Positions 1 to 6,309 of a stretch of 6,319 bases of DNA are shown here, in pieces. The stretch is taken from positions 1 to 6,319 of the forward strand of contig JACMRS010000336.1 of NCBI GenBank assembly GCA_014376345.1, in the 5' to 3' direction. Below the pieces are notes generated by a model. The model saw only the letters and a list, made by a program, of their open reading frames with translations. It searched no databases and was not told the DNA's origin. Positions within the stretch are counted from its first letter, which is position 1. Each line of letters opens with the position of its first letter. Both the position numbers and the translations under genes were made by a program. The stretch is from Bacteroidia bacterium. GTDB taxonomy: Bacteria > Bacteroidota > Bacteroidia > NS11-12g > UBA955.

Positions 1-315
1 CTTGTAAATAAAGCTAAAGACGATAAAAAACGTGTGGTAGCTATCGGATCAAGTGTTATGAGAGCCCTTGAATCTTCAGTTTCTTCTACAGGTTATCTTA
101 ACCCATCAAGTGGCTGGACAGATAAATTTCTTTTCCCACCACATGATTTTTCTATTGCAAACACTTTTGTAACCAATTTCCACAGTCCTGAATCAACATT
201 ATTGATGTTGACTGCTGCATTTGCTGATTATGATTTCGTAATGAAAGCGTATCAGGAAGCGATTAAAAAGAAATACAGGTTCCAGTGTTATGGCGATGCC
301 CTTCTGATTCTGTGA
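1..315 (+). CDS. queA: QueA, S-adenosylmethionine:tRNA ribosyltransferase-isomerase (C-terminal part, 5' end outside window)
   Basis: QueA transfers and isomerises the ribosyl part of S-adenosylmethionine onto preQ1 in the anticodon wobble position of tRNA, giving epoxyqueuosine; it is cytoplasmic. The frame is open from base 1 to the TGA at 313-315, about 104 residues, so only the last third or less of a protein usually around 345 residues or longer is here. The recognisable family signature is VVAIGSSVMRALES, then G-x-TDKF-x-FPPHDF, then TNFHSPESTLLMLTAAFA, ending in KYRFQCYGDALLIL, which matches the normal QueA C-terminus; the protein is therefore intact at this end. The GTG at 34 is internal, since the homologous frame continues upstream to the window edge. 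The last 28 bases overlap the 3' end of the opposite channel gene, and a terminator-like hairpin follows 9 bases after the stop. Family assignment is by recognised motifs; confidence is high. Confidence 0.93.
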   Translation, partial: LVNKAKDDKKRVVAIGSSVMRALESSVSSTGYLNPSSGWTDKFLFPPHDFSIANTFVTNFHSPESTLLMLTAAFADYDFVMKAYQEAIKKKYRFQCYGDALLIL

Positions 316-1055
316 TCGCTGTGAAAATGTCTTGAAAGCCAGACATTTATTATTCTTCTCTTAAATTTTCTTTCAGCTAACCTGTCCTGATATTTCAGTG
401 TTGCTATTACTTTTATGGTGATGGTAAATTCTGAAAGATTTTCTATACGTACTCTGAAGCTATTTTCAAGAACATGCTCATTTATATCAGGCAGAGCTTT
501 TCTGAAAAAATCTTCGATGCTTTCTACCGTTTCAAATTCTTCAAGTCCTGAAGTAATTTCTACAACAGTTTTATGAGTCTGCCCTTTTGAGTAATTGACA
601 ATTTCTTTTGCCAGAATATTGTTATTCGGAATATAAACCAGGTCATCATTTTCGTTGAGAAGGTGAAGGTTCATTAACGACAGGTGAATAATTTTACCTT
701 CATGCTCCCCAATTTTTATATAATCACCTATTGTTATTTGGTTGTTGAACATAAGAATCATGCCATTAATGGCGTTGCTGATATATTCTTTCGAGATAAT
801 AGCGATAGCAGCTGCAATGATGCTTATAGAAGTAAAAAATTCCCTTACATTTACTTTTAATATAATTAACACCGCTAAAATAGCGATTACAAAACCAGCA
901 ATATAACTGATGGTATTGATGCCAATTACAAAATTATCTTTGCCCTTGGTATGGTTTCTTTTTTTATAAACTACAAGTGTAATAGTGCGCAAAATTAAAA
1001 GCCCGGCGAGCACTACACCAAGAGGCAGCAATTTCGAATTTCCCCAGAAATACAT
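288..1055 (-). CDS. Small MscS-family mechanosensitive ion channel
   Basis: Predicted inner-membrane channel that opens under membrane tension to release solutes on hypo-osmotic shock. The 255 residues fit the minimal MscS plan (E. coli MscS has 286). Three hydrophobic segments lie at about 9-29, 45-67 and 73-102; the third is the Ala/Gly/Ile-rich pore helix type and runs into NAINGMILMFNNQ. The beta domain follows at about 105-155 with the signature IGDYIKIGEHEGKI (109-122) and YIPNNNI (141-147), then a mixed alpha/beta C-terminal domain to about 235. One oddity is LMNL (127-130), where many family members carry L-R-x-T. The last dozen residues (HFHSDHRIRRASP) are basic and read across the queA terminator and the 3' end of queA. 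The ATG is the only sensible start, since the next Met is residue 99. Translation starts 28 bases after the tamL stop, with no Shine-Dalgarno sequence but a -7 promoter box 4 bases away. The family is secure; gating and ion selectivity cannot be read from sequence. Confidence 0.9.
   Translation of the reverse strand: MYFWGNSKLLPLGVVLAGLLILRTITLVVYKKRNHTKGKDNFVIGINTISYIAGFVIAILAVLIILKVNVREFFTSISIIAAAIAIISKEYISNAINGMILMFNNQITIGDYIKIGEHEGKIIHLSLMNLHLLNENDDLVYIPNNNILAKEIVNYSKGQTHKTVVEITSGLEEFETVESIEDFFRKALPDINEHVLENSFRVRIENLSEFTITIKVIATLKYQDRLAERKFKRRIINVWLSRHFHSDHRIRRASP
325..359 (+). terminator. Probable intrinsic terminator of queA, inside the opposite gene
   Basis: Bases 325-332 (AAATGTCT) and 341-348 (AGACATTT) form a perfect 8-bp stem with an 8-base loop, followed on the + strand by a T-rich run (346-359, interrupted by A and C). 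It begins 9 bases after the queA stop codon, the expected place for a Rho-independent terminator. The stem is AT-rich with only three G-C pairs and the T tract is impure, so the call is moderate. The hairpin lies within the coding sequence of the channel gene on the other strand, where the perfect stem could be partly coincidence. Confidence 0.45.
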
Positions 1056-1059
1056 ATTG

Positions 1060-1090
1060 CAAAGATAAGATTACTTTAGAGATCTAGAAA
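1060..1090 (-). promoter_or_regulatory. Bacteroidota-type promoter for the MscS-family gene
   Basis: On the - strand, TATCTTTG (bases 1067-1060) matches the Bacteroidota -7 consensus TAnnTTTG exactly. Nineteen bases upstream, TTTC (1090-1087) differs by one base from the -33 TTTG. The -7 box ends only 4 bases before the ATG, so transcription would start at or very near the start codon, giving a leaderless or almost leaderless mRNA. The -33 element overlaps the last codons of tamL. The match is seen directly; activity is inferred. Confidence 0.5.
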
Positions 1091-3483
1091 GGGTAACCTA
1101 CACCAAGATTGACGATAGAATAATTATTGAGCCAGCCTTTTGTGCGAATGTCTTTGATTACATATCGCTCACCCGCTGATTTTTCAGGATTTCTAACTTG
1201 TATACCCCAATCGAGACGTATCATGAAAAATTGAAAATCAAATCTGAGCCCCACCCCTGTATTAACTGCTAGTTCTGGGATGAAAGTTCTGAAATCGAAA
1301 ATTTCATCGGTTGCACGTATTACTTTTTTTGTACGCAGGTTCCAGATATTTCCGGCATCAACAAATACGGCGCCTTCTAGACCATGACCGATAAGGTCGA
1401 ATCTCAACTCGGCATTTCCCTGAATAATTATATCACCGGATCTGTCTACTCTGAAACTTTTTGTAGGGTCTGAATAAGCACCGGGTCCGATAGTTCTGGG
1501 TCTCCATGCCCTGAGGCTGTTTGATCCACCGATAAAAAACAACTTATCAAAAGGAAGTGAATGCTGGTTTCCAAATGGAAATCCGAAACCTGCATTAATT
1601 CTAAAAACGGATGAGGTTCGCGCATTTATAATTGTATTCAATCTGATATCAATTTCAGATTTCACATATTCATAATAATTTACATCCAGCAACTTGTAGG
1701 AAGTATCTTCACTACTGCTTTTTTCAGTATCTAACGCCCTTCTTATTCCTCTGTGAACGATTCCTCCAACTTCCAGTGCATTTGCTTTAATATACCAGTA
1801 ACTTTTTCCTTTTACAGTAGCTTTGTTACTGTATATAAATTTAAGACTTGTAGATGTTATTAAATTGTCTGCAAACAATAAAGCTACGAAAGCGCTGTCA
1901 GAGCGCCCTTTAAGTCTGTCAAATAAATTAGCGGCAAGATTATTTCTTGAGAAAGACACATCCAGGAGATCGAAATAATACAAGGTTTTTCTGTATTGAA
2001 TCTGATAAATGTAAGATGATGAAAGAATTTTTCTTGTAAAATCAATATTATATTCATACTGATAGTTCAGGTTGATATTTGTTTTAATACTGATAATACT
2101 TTTGTTTTTTTCAAGAACTTTCAAAAATCTTGTTTTAGGCAGAAGTAGCGATGCACTGATACTTTGCTTAAATGCAGCATATTTAAGGAGAGTTAATTTT
2201 TTAGAAGTATCAATAAAAGCCTGAAACTCTGCTCTGGTAGTGGCTGTAAGATTAAACTGTTCAGTATTTCTGAAAAGATTTTTATGAGTGTAGACAAGCG
2301 CATTTGCTACACCATAAGTACTTGTTGAACTTCCGAAAGTATTTGTAATTCTGTTTACCTGAGATAAAAGTGCCTGCGGTTCGATGCTGTATGATTGACG
2401 AAAACCGGTACGGACCTTAATTATGACATTCAGTCGGTTTAAAGTATCACCTTCTGCAGGTGTAAATTGTATGTCTACAAATTTTACAATAGACACATCA
2501 GACAAACGTGTATAAGTAGCTTCAAGGTCTGTTTGAGTAAATAAGGAATCGGGTTTTATTGCAATATTTCTCCAGATTATCTCTGGTTTAACAGGAAATC
2601 CGTTGAAATAAAAATAGGTGTTTTTATGTAACTGAACTTTTTGATCTCTTTTAGTTTCTTCATCATTATCAAAAAACACTGTAACCCTATTTATCCTTTT
2701 TTGTTCAAAACGTAAAGTATCATTTCTGTTTGCAACGGTAATTAAAACTTTAACAGTTTTAGTTGCAATAATTGTATCAAGTTCAAAATCAATATATTCT
2801 TTTGTAAAATCAAAATAACCTTTATTTCTCAATACTAAAGCCAATCTTGCCCGTTCTTCATCTATGCCTTCAACAGTAAGTCCTTTTCCTTCTCTGATGA
2901 GTGTGTTGTTTAAAGTATCATTTAGCAACATATCAATATCTGCATCGTCTGCAGAAAGAGCAATGGCACTTGTTTTATAAACCTGACCCGGATCGACTAT
3001 ATATGTTACATAACCTTTTCTTTTATGCTCATTATATTTAATTGTATAAATAACATTAGCATTATAATATCCATTATTAAACAAATAGTTTCTTAAATTA
3101 TTTGCAGAGTGGCTAACATCAATTGTATCGAGAATGGCTGGAGGTTCACCTATTTTTTCCCTAAGGTATTTTCTCAAAAGATATTTGTGTTTAACGTCAT
3201 CTTTTCTGTTATGAGAAACATTTTTTTCAGGATGCTTTAAAGAATAACCCATTCTATAAACCCCTAAGTGAAATTTGAAAAGACCCAGAATTTTTCTGTT
3301 TGGCTTGTGTCTTATGTTTTTAGCAAGATCAGGAAACTTTTCATTGCTATTGACAATCTTTATTTTATTAGATTCAAGCAAATATTTGTCCTTTGGAACA
3401 AGTTTGGTTAATTTGCAGCCTGAAAAAAGCACTATTGACAAAGCAAGAGCAATTAAATAATAGTATAGCCTTATCTTAAACAA
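1084..3483 (-). CDS. tamL: TamL-type Omp85 (BamA/TamA-family) outer-membrane lipoprotein
   Basis: Predicted outer-membrane beta-barrel of the Omp85 family, acting in insertion of outer-membrane proteins, normally with an inner-membrane TamB partner. Residues 1-22 are a signal peptide (KIR, then a hydrophobic run) ending in LFSGC, so Cys23 is a likely lipid-modified N-terminus, the mark of the TamL group found in Bacteroidota. The mature start KLVPKDKYLLESNKI is typical. POTRA-like repeats occupy about 30-360 (for example around NYLFNNGYYNANV and VLRNKGYFDF), and the barrel runs from about 365 to 799. The loop-6 motif appears as GGSNSLRAWRPRTIGPGAY (652-670), with LRAW where BamA has VRGF; this variant is, as I recall, usual in TamL. 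GNAELRFDL, GAVFVDAGNIWN and a terminal aromatic residue (VGYPF) complete the barrel signature. The length of 799 fits. The start is TTG: a TAG two codons upstream (3490-3492) closes the frame, and no later standard start keeps the signal peptide. No tamB lies next to it here. A plain BamA is less likely because of the lipobox. Confidence 0.88.
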   Translation of the reverse strand: MFKIRLYYYLIALALSIVLFSGCKLTKLVPKDKYLLESNKIKIVNSNEKFPDLAKNIRHKPNRKILGLFKFHLGVYRMGYSLKHPEKNVSHNRKDDVKHKYLLRKYLREKIGEPPAILDTIDVSHSANNLRNYLFNNGYYNANVIYTIKYNEHKRKGYVTYIVDPGQVYKTSAIALSADDADIDMLLNDTLNNTLIREGKGLTVEGIDEERARLALVLRNKGYFDFTKEYIDFELDTIIATKTVKVLITVANRNDTLRFEQKRINRVTVFFDNDEETKRDQKVQLHKNTYFYFNGFPVKPEIIWRNIAIKPDSLFTQTDLEATYTRLSDVSIVKFVDIQFTPAEGDTLNRLNVIIKVRTGFRQSYSIEPQALLSQVNRITNTFGSSTSTYGVANALVYTHKNLFRNTEQFNLTATTRAEFQAFIDTSKKLTLLKYAAFKQSISASLLLPKTRFLKVLEKNKSIISIKTNINLNYQYEYNIDFTRKILSSSYIYQIQYRKTLYYFDLLDVSFSRNNLAANLFDRLKGRSDSAFVALLFADNLITSTSLKFIYSNKATVKGKSYWYIKANALEVGGIVHRGIRRALDTEKSSSEDTSYKLLDVNYYEYVKSEIDIRLNTIINARTSSVFRINAGFGFPFGNQHSLPFDKLFFIGGSNSLRAWRPRTIGPGAYSDPTKSFRVDRSGDIIIQGNAELRFDLIGHGLEGAVFVDAGNIWNLRTKKVIRATDEIFDFRTFIPELAVNTGVGLRFDFQFFMIRLDWGIQVRNPEKSAGERYVIKDIRTKGWLNNYSIVNLGVGYPF
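3385..3415 (+). promoter_or_regulatory. Candidate promoter for the RNA methyltransferase, inside tamL
   Basis: TTTG at 3385-3388, a 19-base spacer, then TTAATTTG at 3408-3415, which differs from TAnnTTTG only at its second base. This would give a leader of about 60 bases. The mismatched A is normally well conserved, so support is weak. An alternative is TATCTTAA at 3472-3479, right before the ATG, which keeps TAnnTT but loses the final TG. Both lie within the 5' part of tamL. Confidence 0.2.
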
Positions 3484-4217
3484 TGATTTCTAAATCTGAT
3501 ATTAAATATGTTTCTGCACTGCAAATAAAAAAATTCAGGCAAAAATACGGCCAATTTATTGTAGAAGGAGAAAAATGTATCGCCGAATTGTTAATAAGCA
3601 GCTATAATATTAAAAAAATATTTGCAACCTCTGAATGGATAGCTACTAATAACGGGTTATTAAGAAATATCTCCTGCATAGAAACCATCCAGGAAGAACT
3701 TAAAAAAATAAGTCACCACCCTACCCCGCCACAGGCAATTGCTATTGTTGAAATAAAAGAAAATGTAGAGTTTCCTTCATTAAAAAACAAAATCAGCATT
3801 GCCCTTGAAACCATTCAGGATCCAGGAAATCTGGGCACTATTATCAGAATTGCAGATTGGTATGGCATTGAAAATATTTTATGCTCGCAAGATTGCACAG
3901 ACTGGATGGGACCAAAAACTTTGTCTGCAACAATGGGTTCATTTACGAGAGTGAATATACATTATTGTGATTTGCAGGAAACAATATCGAAAGCCTCTGT
4001 TCCTTCCTTTGCTTGTGTTTTGGGTGGAAGTTCTGTTTATGACATTCAAAAGAAAGATGAAGGAATGATTATGATTGGAAACGAAGGGAAAGGGCTAAGT
4101 GAATCTTTAATCAATGCTGCAGATTTCAGAATAAGCATACCCAGACCGGGTAAAGCCGAAAGTCTTAATGCCGGCATAGCTGCGGCAGTTATCTGTGATA
4201 ATTTTTTCAGAAGCTGA
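3483..4217 (+). CDS. SpoU/TrmH-family RNA 2'-O-methyltransferase
   Basis: Predicted cytoplasmic SAM-dependent enzyme that methylates a ribose 2'-OH in rRNA or tRNA. The 244 residues comprise an N-terminal substrate-binding domain (about 1-95, with GQFIVEGEKCIAELL at 23-37) and a SPOUT knotted catalytic domain (about 103-244). The three SPOUT motifs are all present: motif 1 DPGNLGTIIRIADWYG (113-128, with Asn115 and Arg122), motif 2 MIGNEGKGLS (197-206), and motif 3 ISIPRPGKAESLNAGIAAAV (217-236), so the enzyme should be active. The target base cannot be told from the sequence; homologues are often named RlmB- or TsnR-like, so no symbol is given. The ATG at 3483 shares its first base with the TTG start of the divergent tamL gene, and the MISKSDIKYVSAL start fits the family (ordinarily a Lys-rich 'S-x-x-x-K-x-I-x-x-L' stretch). 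I recall this gene type lying beside tamL in other Bacteroidota. The stop lies one base from that of the converging gene. Confidence 0.93.
   Translation: MISKSDIKYVSALQIKKFRQKYGQFIVEGEKCIAELLISSYNIKKIFATSEWIATNNGLLRNISCIETIQEELKKISHHPTPPQAIAIVEIKENVEFPSLKNKISIALETIQDPGNLGTIIRIADWYGIENILCSQDCTDWMGPKTLSATMGSFTRVNIHYCDLQETISKASVPSFACVLGGSSVYDIQKKDEGMIMIGNEGKGLSESLINAADFRISIPRPGKAESLNAGIAAAVICDNFFRS
3540..3547 (-). promoter_or_regulatory. Candidate -7 box for tamL, inside the methyltransferase gene
   Basis: TATTTTTG on the - strand (3547-3540) matches TAnnTTTG exactly and would give a 5' leader of roughly 50 bases for tamL, antisense to the first codons of the divergent gene. No TTTG stands at the expected 19-21 base spacing upstream; TTTC and TTTT occur only at 22-23. 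In AT-rich DNA an eight-base match with two free positions is easily met by chance, so this is a candidate only. Confidence 0.25.
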
Positions 4218-4233
4218 ATTACTCCTGAAAAGA
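4202..4233. repeat. Inverted repeat across the convergent gene junction
   Basis: Bases 4204-4210 (TTTTCAG) and 4225-4231 (CTGAAAA) are perfectly complementary, extendable by a G-U pair and an A-T pair to 4202 and 4233, with a 14-base loop that contains both stop codons. A nested alternative hairpin is TTCAG-AAG-CTGAA (4206-4218). Neither has a clean T tract after it on either strand, so a terminator role for one or both genes is possible but weakly supported. Confidence 0.25.
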
Positions 4234-5064
4234 AAAATCTTTAAGCTGTCCGTGGTTTTCCCAACGTCCTTTTTTTAGAAGAAAATAATCGAATGAGCCA
4301 TCTGCAACACTGTATTCCGGGATGTCGGAAAGTTTACTCAATGCTTTTCCAAGATGACTGTAGACGAGATAATTTCTTTTGGGCTCAAATCTTAACAACA
4401 TCGTTGCTACTTCTGAAAAGTGGAAAATTAACCTGTATTGCGGGGTATAATCCAATGCTGACATTTTAAAAAGAGGCGCTCCAAATGAAAGTTCATTTTC
4501 TTTATTAATCCATATTACATCAACAATTTTCCTGTTTAAAGTACCGTTCATTCCATCATAGCCGAGTATATTATAATACACATTGCCTTTTCGTTTAATT
4601 GTTTGAACCTGATAATACAAGCATCCAATCCAGGTTGAGGCATCATTTTCACTAAATAACGAATCGTCTTTTGGCATATTGTCAGTTAACCATTCAGTTT
4701 GGATTGTTTTCTTAACTTTATATTGAACGACACCGTTATTGTAAAAATTATGTCTGTCGTCAATTACAACCCAGGTTATGACTCTCAATCGGTTATCATC
4801 TGTTCTGATAAAAGAAATCAGTTTATTGATAGAATCAAAAGGATAATTGAAAGAATTCGGCAATTCAAGCGCTGCTGAAAGTGTTTCCCTGAAAGCTTTT
4901 GAAGCTTCTAATCGTCGACTTTCATCCGGGAAACCACGAAGAGTATCAGCATAAATTTTCAATTCGTTTTCATATTCACGCAGAACAGAAAAACCAGTTG
5001 TATCATGCTGGCAAAATCCTGAAAAAGGCAATAAAAAAAGTAAAATGAAAAGCTTACGGGTCAT
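4219..5064 (-). CDS. Secreted or periplasmic protein of unknown function
   Basis: A 281-residue protein I cannot assign to a named family. Residues 1-18 form a signal peptide (MTRK, then a Leu/Phe-rich core, then PFSGFC) with likely signal peptidase I cleavage before Gln19, a common form in Bacteroidota; the residue before Cys18 is Phe, so a lipobox is unlikely. The mature part has no second membrane segment and no repeats. About 25-65 is charged and probably helical, followed by a mixed, aromatic-rich region with features that look conserved: LPNSFNYPFDSI (68-79), RTDDNRLRVITW (87-98), TWIGCLYYQV (144-153), YYNILGYDGMNG (163-174) and GAPLF (195-199), ending near GSFDYFLLKKGRWEN (256-270). 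The pattern suggests a compact beta-rich domain. From memory, similar proteins occur singly in many Bacteroidota genomes, but I cannot confirm this. The start ATG has no Shine-Dalgarno sequence and lies 41 bases after the thiolase stop, so cotranscription with the thiolase is possible. The gene is intact; its role is unknown. Confidence 0.85.
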   Translation of the reverse strand: MTRKLFILLFLLPFSGFCQHDTTGFSVLREYENELKIYADTLRGFPDESRRLEASKAFRETLSAALELPNSFNYPFDSINKLISFIRTDDNRLRVITWVVIDDRHNFYNNGVVQYKVKKTIQTEWLTDNMPKDDSLFSENDASTWIGCLYYQVQTIKRKGNVYYNILGYDGMNGTLNRKIVDVIWINKENELSFGAPLFKMSALDYTPQYRLIFHFSEVATMLLRFEPKRNYLVYSHLGKALSKLSDIPEYSVADGSFDYFLLKKGRWENHGQLKDFSFQE

Positions 5065-5105
5065 GCTTTTAATAACGTAACTTAACCTTATTTATTATAA
5101 GCGAT

Positions 5106-6287
5106 TTACACTCTTTCAATAACAAGTGCACTTGCACCTCCACCACCGTTACAAATAGCTGCAGCGCCAATTTTTGCATTCTGTTGTTTTAATACATTGA
5201 TTAATGTTACTACAATTCGGGCTCCTGAAGCACCTAATGGATGTCCAAGTGAAACTGCACCGCCATTGATATTTACTTTTTTACTGTCGAGTCCGAGTAT
5301 TTTATTATTTGCAAGACCAACTACAGAAAAAGCTTCATTAAATTCGAAAAAGTCAACATCCACAAGCTTTAATCCGGCATTTGCAAGTGCTTTAGGAATT
5401 GCTTTAGAAGGTGTGGTAGTGAATTTTTCCGGTGCCTGTTCTGCATCAGCAAATCCTCTTATTTTAGCCAATGGTTTTAAGCCAAGACTTTCCATTTTTT
5501 CTTTGCTCATCAATATTACAGCAGCTGCACCATCATTCATTGTGCTTGCATTTGCTGCAGTAACAGTACCTTCTTTTCCAAAAGCAGGTTTCAATGCCGG
5601 TATTTTATCGAAAAATACATTTTTGTATTCTTCGTCATGGTTAAATTCAGTAATATTTCCTTTGCGGTCTTTTATTTCAACCGGAATCACTTCATCTTTA
5701 AATTTTCCTTCTTCCCAGGCTGCTGCTGATCTTTTGTAAGATTCAATTGCAAAAGCATCCTGATCTTCTCTGCTGAATTCATATTCTACTGCACAAGCAT
5801 CAGCGCATACACCCATAAGTTGCTGACTGTATACATCAAGTAAACCGTCGTTACTAAGTCCATCAACCATTTCAAAATTGCCATATTTATGGCCAACCCT
5901 TGAGTTTGGAAGATAATGCGGAACCATACTCATATTTTCCATACCACCAGCAACAACAACATCAGCCATACCCAGCATAATTTGCTGAGCACCAAGAGTA
6001 ATTGCTTTCATTCCACTGGCACAAACTTTATTAATTGTGGTGCTTGTAACTGAATCCGGTAACCCCGCAAATTTAGAAGCCTGCCTTGCCGGAGCCTGTC
6101 CAAGACCGGCTTGCAAAACACTTCCAAAATATACTTCTTGAACTTCATCACCTGATAAACCAATTTTATCAAGAGCACCTTTTATTGCTGCTGCGCCTAA
6201 TTTTGTTGCAGGTACAGTGCTAAGTCCGCCCATGAAGCTACCCAATGCGGTACGGACAGCTGATACGATATATACTTCTTTTGACAT
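5106..6287 (-). CDS. Acetyl-CoA C-acetyltransferase (thiolase)
   Basis: Cytoplasmic thiolase interconverting two acetyl-CoA and acetoacetyl-CoA plus CoA, used in fatty-acid and ketone-body breakdown or as the first step of butyrate, isoprenoid or polyhydroxybutyrate synthesis. The 393 residues match the usual length almost exactly. The nucleophile is Cys89 in INKVCASGMKA (85-95), followed by VVAGGMENMS (111-120). NEAF (317-320) carries the oxyanion-hole Asn, GGAVSLGHPLGASGAR (342-357) carries His349, and ICNGGGGASA (378-387) carries Cys379 as acid/base. All catalytic residues are present. The tetramerisation and CoA-binding loop region (about 120-250) is full length. The start MSKEVYIVSAVRTALG is the standard thiolase beginning, so the ATG at 6287 is firm. 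The close match in length and motifs to acetoacetyl-CoA thiolases (AtoB/PhaA/ThlA) favours C4 chemistry, but longer-chain 3-ketoacyl-CoA substrates cannot be excluded. No other pathway gene is in the window, so direction and pathway stay open. Confidence 0.95.
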   Translation of the reverse strand: MSKEVYIVSAVRTALGSFMGGLSTVPATKLGAAAIKGALDKIGLSGDEVQEVYFGSVLQAGLGQAPARQASKFAGLPDSVTSTTINKVCASGMKAITLGAQQIMLGMADVVVAGGMENMSMVPHYLPNSRVGHKYGNFEMVDGLSNDGLLDVYSQQLMGVCADACAVEYEFSREDQDAFAIESYKRSAAAWEEGKFKDEVIPVEIKDRKGNITEFNHDEEYKNVFFDKIPALKPAFGKEGTVTAANASTMNDGAAAVILMSKEKMESLGLKPLAKIRGFADAEQAPEKFTTTPSKAIPKALANAGLKLVDVDFFEFNEAFSVVGLANNKILGLDSKKVNINGGAVSLGHPLGASGARIVVTLINVLKQQNAKIGAAAICNGGGGASALVIERV

Positions 6288-6301
6288 TTAATTTTTTTCT
6301 G

Positions 6302-6309
6302 CGAATTTA
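6302..6309 (-). promoter_or_regulatory. Candidate -7 box of the thiolase gene
   Basis: TAAATTCG on the - strand (6309-6302) differs from TAnnTTTG at one base and lies 14 bases before the ATG, with an A-rich leader (AGAAAAAAATTAA) between, typical of the leaders that replace a Shine-Dalgarno sequence in Bacteroidota. The -33 element would fall beyond the right edge and cannot be checked. Confidence 0.3.

Noticed and set aside
34..36. GTG as a possible start of a short protein
   Set aside because: The QueA homology continues through this codon to base 1, so the gene is cut by the window edge and does not start here.
1074..1091. Near-palindrome around AGATCT and TCTAGA at the tamL stop, as an operator
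   Set aside because: Pairing is interrupted by mismatches and the bases are fixed by the stop codon and last codons of tamL; no known binding-site pattern fits.
3275..3460. Open frame of 61 codons on the + strand
   Set aside because: It lies wholly antisense to the conserved N-terminal part of tamL and shows no recognisable domain; it is a shadow of that gene.
3435..3463. TTGACA, 17 bases, TAATAG: an E. coli sigma70-like promoter
   Set aside because: Bacteroidota primary sigma factors use TTTG/TAnnTTTG boxes; in AT-rich coding DNA this match is probably chance.
5087..5101. CTTAT-TTATT-ATAAG hairpin between thiolase and secreted-protein genes as a terminator
   Set aside because: The stem has five pairs, four of them A-T, and no T tract follows on the - strand; too weak to call.
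5197..5739. Open frame of 180 codons on the + strand
   Set aside because: It is antisense to the highly conserved C-terminal half of the thiolase, and its Ser/Ala/Pro-rich composition is what the reverse of that gene gives.
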